A DNA stretch of 64,000 nt, from assembly GCA_964546935.1 (NCBI GenBank), contig CAZJLJ010000001.1:71625-135624 (forward strand), written 5' to 3'. The translations under genes and the position numbers were made by a program. How positions within the stretch are numbered: position 1 is the first letter of the stretch; every line of letters starts with the position of its first letter. This document shows, piece by piece, positions 61,542-64,000 of the stretch. The notes below the pieces were generated by a model, which did no database searches, was not told the origin of the DNA, and worked only from the letters and a program-made list of their open reading frames with translations. The DNA is from JALYTY01 sp964546935. GTDB lineage: Bacteria > Vulcanimicrobiota > Vulcanimicrobiia > Vulcanimicrobiales > Vulcanimicrobiaceae.

Positions 61542-62263
61542 CGCGTCCCGTAATGAATGGCGATCGCGCCGCCCATCAAACGCGTGTAGCCCGCTTCATG
61601 GAATCCCGCACGTGTGAAACGTTGGCGCAGCTCATCGGCGTTGGGGTGATTCGTAAGCGAATTCGGCAGATACGTGTACGCCTGTTTCGATCCGCCGACG
61701 AGTCCGCCGACGATGGGCACCAATTTGTAGAAATACAGATCGAACATGCGCTTCCACAAGCGGTTCGGCGCCTTGCTGACGTCCAGGTTTACAAAGCGCG
61801 CTCCGGGGCGTAACACGCGGTGCACTTCACGCAAAACCTGATCGATATCGACGACGTTGCGTAAACTGAAACCCATCGTCGCACCGTCGAACGTCGCGTC
61901 TTCAAAGGGAAGCCGCATTACATCGGCTTCCACGAAGTTCGCATCGCCGCGCGCTTCTTTCGGCGCTCGTGCGCGGGCGCCGTCTAGCATCGGTGCGCAG
62001 AAGTCGGCACCGGTAACGTGCAGGCTCGGATCCGTACGAAGCAAGTGAAAGACCACGTCGCCCGTTCCGCAGCAGAGGTCCAAAATCGCACCGTTGTGAG
62101 GCGCTTGAAGAATTCCGATTGCGCGTTTGCGCCAGCGTTCATCCATCCCCGCGGTCAAAACGCGATTGGCAGCGTCATAACGCGGCGCGATCTTCGCGAA
62201 CATGTCGCGAACGAACGTGCCTTTATCGCCGGCCGGTGGCTGTGACATTGGGGTGGAAGCCAT
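61538..62263 (-). CDS. menG: Demethylmenaquinone methyltransferase
   Basis: The 241-residue methyltransferase has ILDLCCGTGDVVFHLL for S-adenosylmethionine, VTGADFCAPMLDGAR, FDGATMGFSLRNVVD and YLPNSLTNHPNADELRQRF, the UbiE/MenG signatures. It makes the final step of menaquinone (or ubiquinone) synthesis; the prenyl synthase next to it supplies the tail. As first gene of the leftward block it ties quinone synthesis to Tat and cytochrome c maturation. Confidence 0.94.
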   Translation of the reverse strand: MASTPMSQPPAGDKGTFVRDMFAKIAPRYDAANRVLTAGMDERWRKRAIGILQAPHNGAILDLCCGTGDVVFHLLRTDPSLHVTGADFCAPMLDGARARAPKEARGDANFVEADVMRLPFEDATFDGATMGFSLRNVVDIDQVLREVHRVLRPGARFVNLDVSKAPNRLWKRMFDLYFYKLVPIVGGLVGGSKQAYTYLPNSLTNHPNADELRQRFTRAGFHEAGYTRLMGGAIAIHYGTR

Positions 62264-62357
62264 GGATTGCTCGATCTTTCCAAATCACTGAGGGCTTCCC
62301 CCGCTCTTGTGCGGTAGATCCCTAGATCGCGGCGACCTTTGTCGGGATAGGAGCGAG

Positions 62358-63272
62358 ATGCTTTCGCTTTCTTCAACCGACAACGTTCTCGCTGCGGTGC
62401 GTACGGCTCAGAATGTCTCGGTTCTCGCTTACACGCTTCGCCCCGGGCGGATCGAGAATGCCCTAATCGCGGCGGCACGCCGTGGAGCGCACGTTCATCT
62501 GCGGCTCGAGGGTCAACCCTATCACGATCCGGCCGGCGAGCTAGTCGCTAACAACACGCATGCGATCGATGCCCTGCGCGCCGCCGGAGCCGATGCGCAA
62601 CTCGTCCACGAAGCGGGCAGCAATGCTGCGCCGTTGCATGCAAAAGCGATCTTAGCCGACGACCAGCTCTTTCTCGACGATCGGAACTGGGCGGATGACG
62701 ACGCGGAAACGATTCTGCGCGACGATTTCGCCGCAGACCAAACTGCCGTCGCGGATGCCGTTAACGGGACGGGCGACAAACCAACGCCGTTCTTTTCAAT
62801 TCGCAAACGTGACGCGTTAGCTTCGGAAGCGCGGCTTGTACATTCGGCACACGAGGACGACGACGTAATCGTGGAAAGCGAATCTTTCGGCGCGCAAAAT
62901 CGCGTCTATTACGCACTCGACGATCTCGCGAAAGAGGGCATGAAGCCGCGGCTTCTCGTCGCTGCGCAGGATTTAACGAACAACCCCCACGAGCGCGACG
63001 CCCTTCAAGCGTTGGAACGTGACGGCGTTCAAGTTCGCGTCATCGACGCCGACGAGAAGTTCGCGCTCGTCGGCAAACGCGGCTGGGTTGGTTCTACGAA
63101 TGCTTCGCCCGCCTTCGATAAACCCGATCAACTCGACTGGGGCATGCGTACGGATCAAACCGAGATCGTGACGCATCTGCACGATGTCTTCGAAACGCGG
63201 TGGAATGCGTCCGTTCCGTTGGATACGTCTTTAGAATCGGAACAATCTGTGCGCGTTGGCGTCGGTAACTGA
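62358..63272 (+). CDS. Phospholipase D-like protein with one intact HKD motif
   Basis: The 304-residue protein has two PLD-like halves. The first keeps H94-A-K96 in PLHAKAILADDQLFLDDRNW. In the second the matching site reads DADEKFALVGKRGWVGSTNAS, with no His, so it lacks the second half of the usual two-HKD active site; it may act as a dimer or be non-catalytic. The start ATG at 62358 has AGGAG 6 nt upstream. No signal peptide is seen. The end overlaps the convergent tatD gene by 42 bp. Confidence 0.78.
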   Translation: MLSLSSTDNVLAAVRTAQNVSVLAYTLRPGRIENALIAAARRGAHVHLRLEGQPYHDPAGELVANNTHAIDALRAAGADAQLVHEAGSNAAPLHAKAILADDQLFLDDRNWADDDAETILRDDFAADQTAVADAVNGTGDKPTPFFSIRKRDALASEARLVHSAHEDDDVIVESESFGAQNRVYYALDDLAKEGMKPRLLVAAQDLTNNPHERDALQALERDGVQVRVIDADEKFALVGKRGWVGSTNASPAFDKPDQLDWGMRTDQTEIVTHLHDVFETRWNASVPLDTSLESEQSVRVGVGN

Positions 63273-63992
63273 GGCGACTTCGTCTAGAGAGACTTCTAGC
63301 ACTTCGGCGACCTTTTCTGCGGCCGATAAAACGTACATGGGTTCGTTGCGTTTGCCGCGATGCGGAACGGGCGCTAAATATGGACAGTCCGTCTCCATGA
63401 CGAGGGCCGAGAGCCCGACCGCTTTTACGGCGTCGCGAACTTGTTCGGCGGTTTTGAACGTGACGACCCCGCCGATCCCCAACAGCAATCCGAACTCGTT
63501 GACATAGGTCTGCGCTTGCTCCGCATCGCCGGTGAAACAGTGGATGACGCCACGCATTCCCGGTTTGAATTCCTCGCGTAAAATAGCGACAAAGTCCTCG
63601 AAGGCGTCGCGATGATGGAAGATTACCGGAAAATCGCGTTCGCGAGCGAGGCGCAGCTGTTTCCGTAAGACTTCGCGTTGCACGTCGCGCGGACTGTGGT
63701 CGTAATAGTAGTCAAGCCCGGTCTCGCCGATCGCTACAATGCGTTTGTCATCCAGGAATGGCGCAAATGCGGAGGCCACGTCTTCGGGTGCATCAATTGC
63801 TTCATGCGGGTGAATTCCCACCGACGCGAGGCAATCGTATTCACGTGCAACATCCAATGCGCGCTGCGTATCGGCTATATCGCAGCCGACATTTACGATT
63901 TGAGAAATCCCTCGTTCCCGAGCACGCTCAAATACTTCAGCCCGGTCTTCGTTGAATTGTTTATCGTGAACGTGCGCGTGTGTATCGATCAT
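63231..63992 (-). CDS. tatD: TatD-family metal-dependent deoxyribonuclease
   Basis: The 253-residue protein has the TIM-barrel metal sites MIDTHAHVHD, VAIGETGLDYYYDHSPRDVQREVLRKQL, FHHRDAFEDFV, GVIHCFTGDAEQA and METDCPYLAPVPHRGKRNEP. TatD family members are 3'-5' exonucleases acting on DNA or RNA. The gene is complete, starting at the ATG 63992 near the window end. Despite its name it is unrelated to Tat transport. Confidence 0.95.
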   Translation of the reverse strand: MIDTHAHVHDKQFNEDRAEVFERARERGISQIVNVGCDIADTQRALDVAREYDCLASVGIHPHEAIDAPEDVASAFAPFLDDKRIVAIGETGLDYYYDHSPRDVQREVLRKQLRLARERDFPVIFHHRDAFEDFVAILREEFKPGMRGVIHCFTGDAEQAQTYVNEFGLLLGIGGVVTFKTAEQVRDAVKAVGLSALVMETDCPYLAPVPHRGKRNEPMYVLSAAEKVAEVLEVSLDEVASVTDANAHRLFRF

Positions 63993-64000
63993 ACCTATTT

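Overview
The window is about 64 kb of gene-dense bacterial chromosome with almost no intergenic space. The longest gene-free stretch is about 200 bp (738-937, upstream of rpsO), and no stretch over 300 bases lacks a gene. I see no rRNA, tRNA, CRISPR array, prophage, insertion sequence or integrase. The content points to a free-living respiratory bacterium with an outer membrane: an RND pump, a TonB-like protein, a Tat system, system II cytochrome c biogenesis and a b6-type quinol oxidising complex. Base composition looks moderately GC-rich (not computed). Protein style and gene order would fit a little-cultivated phylum such as Eremiobacterota (WPS-2), but that is an impression, not a demonstrated assignment.

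Layout. 1-6.2 kb: end of a transketolase, rpsO with a structured leader, an ArsR-RidA-DUF4126-thioesterase operon divergent from a threonine/serine dehydratase and an atypical SDR, then a Rieske ferredoxin, an HTH protein and a DJ-1-like protein. 6.3-13.9 kb: a nicotinate phosphoribosyltransferase with a degenerate ABC ATPase and a membrane partner, divergent from polX, a hydrolase and a large PAS/GAF histidine kinase. 13.8-21.0 kb: a formate dehydrogenase operon transcribed leftwards (oxalate/formate-type MFS carrier, selenocysteine catalytic subunit, Fe-S subunit, NrfD-type membrane subunit, FdhD). 21.1-25.4 kb: chrA, a secreted YncE/phosphoesterase fusion, a COG4280-like membrane protein and an overlapping 57-residue membrane protein. 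25.4-33.3 kb: ilvE, a HAD phosphatase, a secreted protein, a class A beta-lactamase-like serine hydrolase and a BMP/NupOPQ-type nucleoside ABC transporter. 33.3-37.3 kb: DUF5069, an AI-2E family transporter, arginase, a decayed EEP-fold protein, a TonB-like protein and glutaredoxin.

37.3-46.3 kb is a compact leftward tetrapyrrole operon: a Met8-HemC-(partial HemD) fusion, hemB, mobA-like, hemL, rex, hemA, a CobA-HemD fusion and DUF92. Together it covers glutamyl-tRNA to uroporphyrinogen III and the start of the sirohaem branch, with the NADH/NAD+ sensor Rex embedded. 46.3-52.6 kb: a GT39 glycosyltransferase, a PadR regulator, two small envelope proteins and a solitary RND pump. 52.6-62.3 kb is a respiratory assembly block: a cytochrome b-subunit IV-cytochrome c fusion and Rieske protein, an ECF41 sigma factor with its carboxymuconolactone decarboxylase-like partner, ccsA/resB, tatC/tatA, a polyprenyl diphosphate synthase and menG/ubiE. 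The window closes with a PLD-like protein and tatD.

The genes fit together as a respiratory chain: menaquinone (prenyl synthase, MenG), haem (hem operon), cytochrome c maturation (CcsA/ResB), Tat export (the Rieske protein has a twin-arginine signal), the quinol:cytochrome c complex, and formate as an electron donor. The most striking items are the selenocysteine UGA with a bacterial SECIS hairpin in the formate dehydrogenase, which would otherwise be called as two genes, a repeat inserted in frame in the same gene, the triple fusions in the haem and bc complexes, and promoters placed so close to start codons that leaderless mRNAs are predicted.
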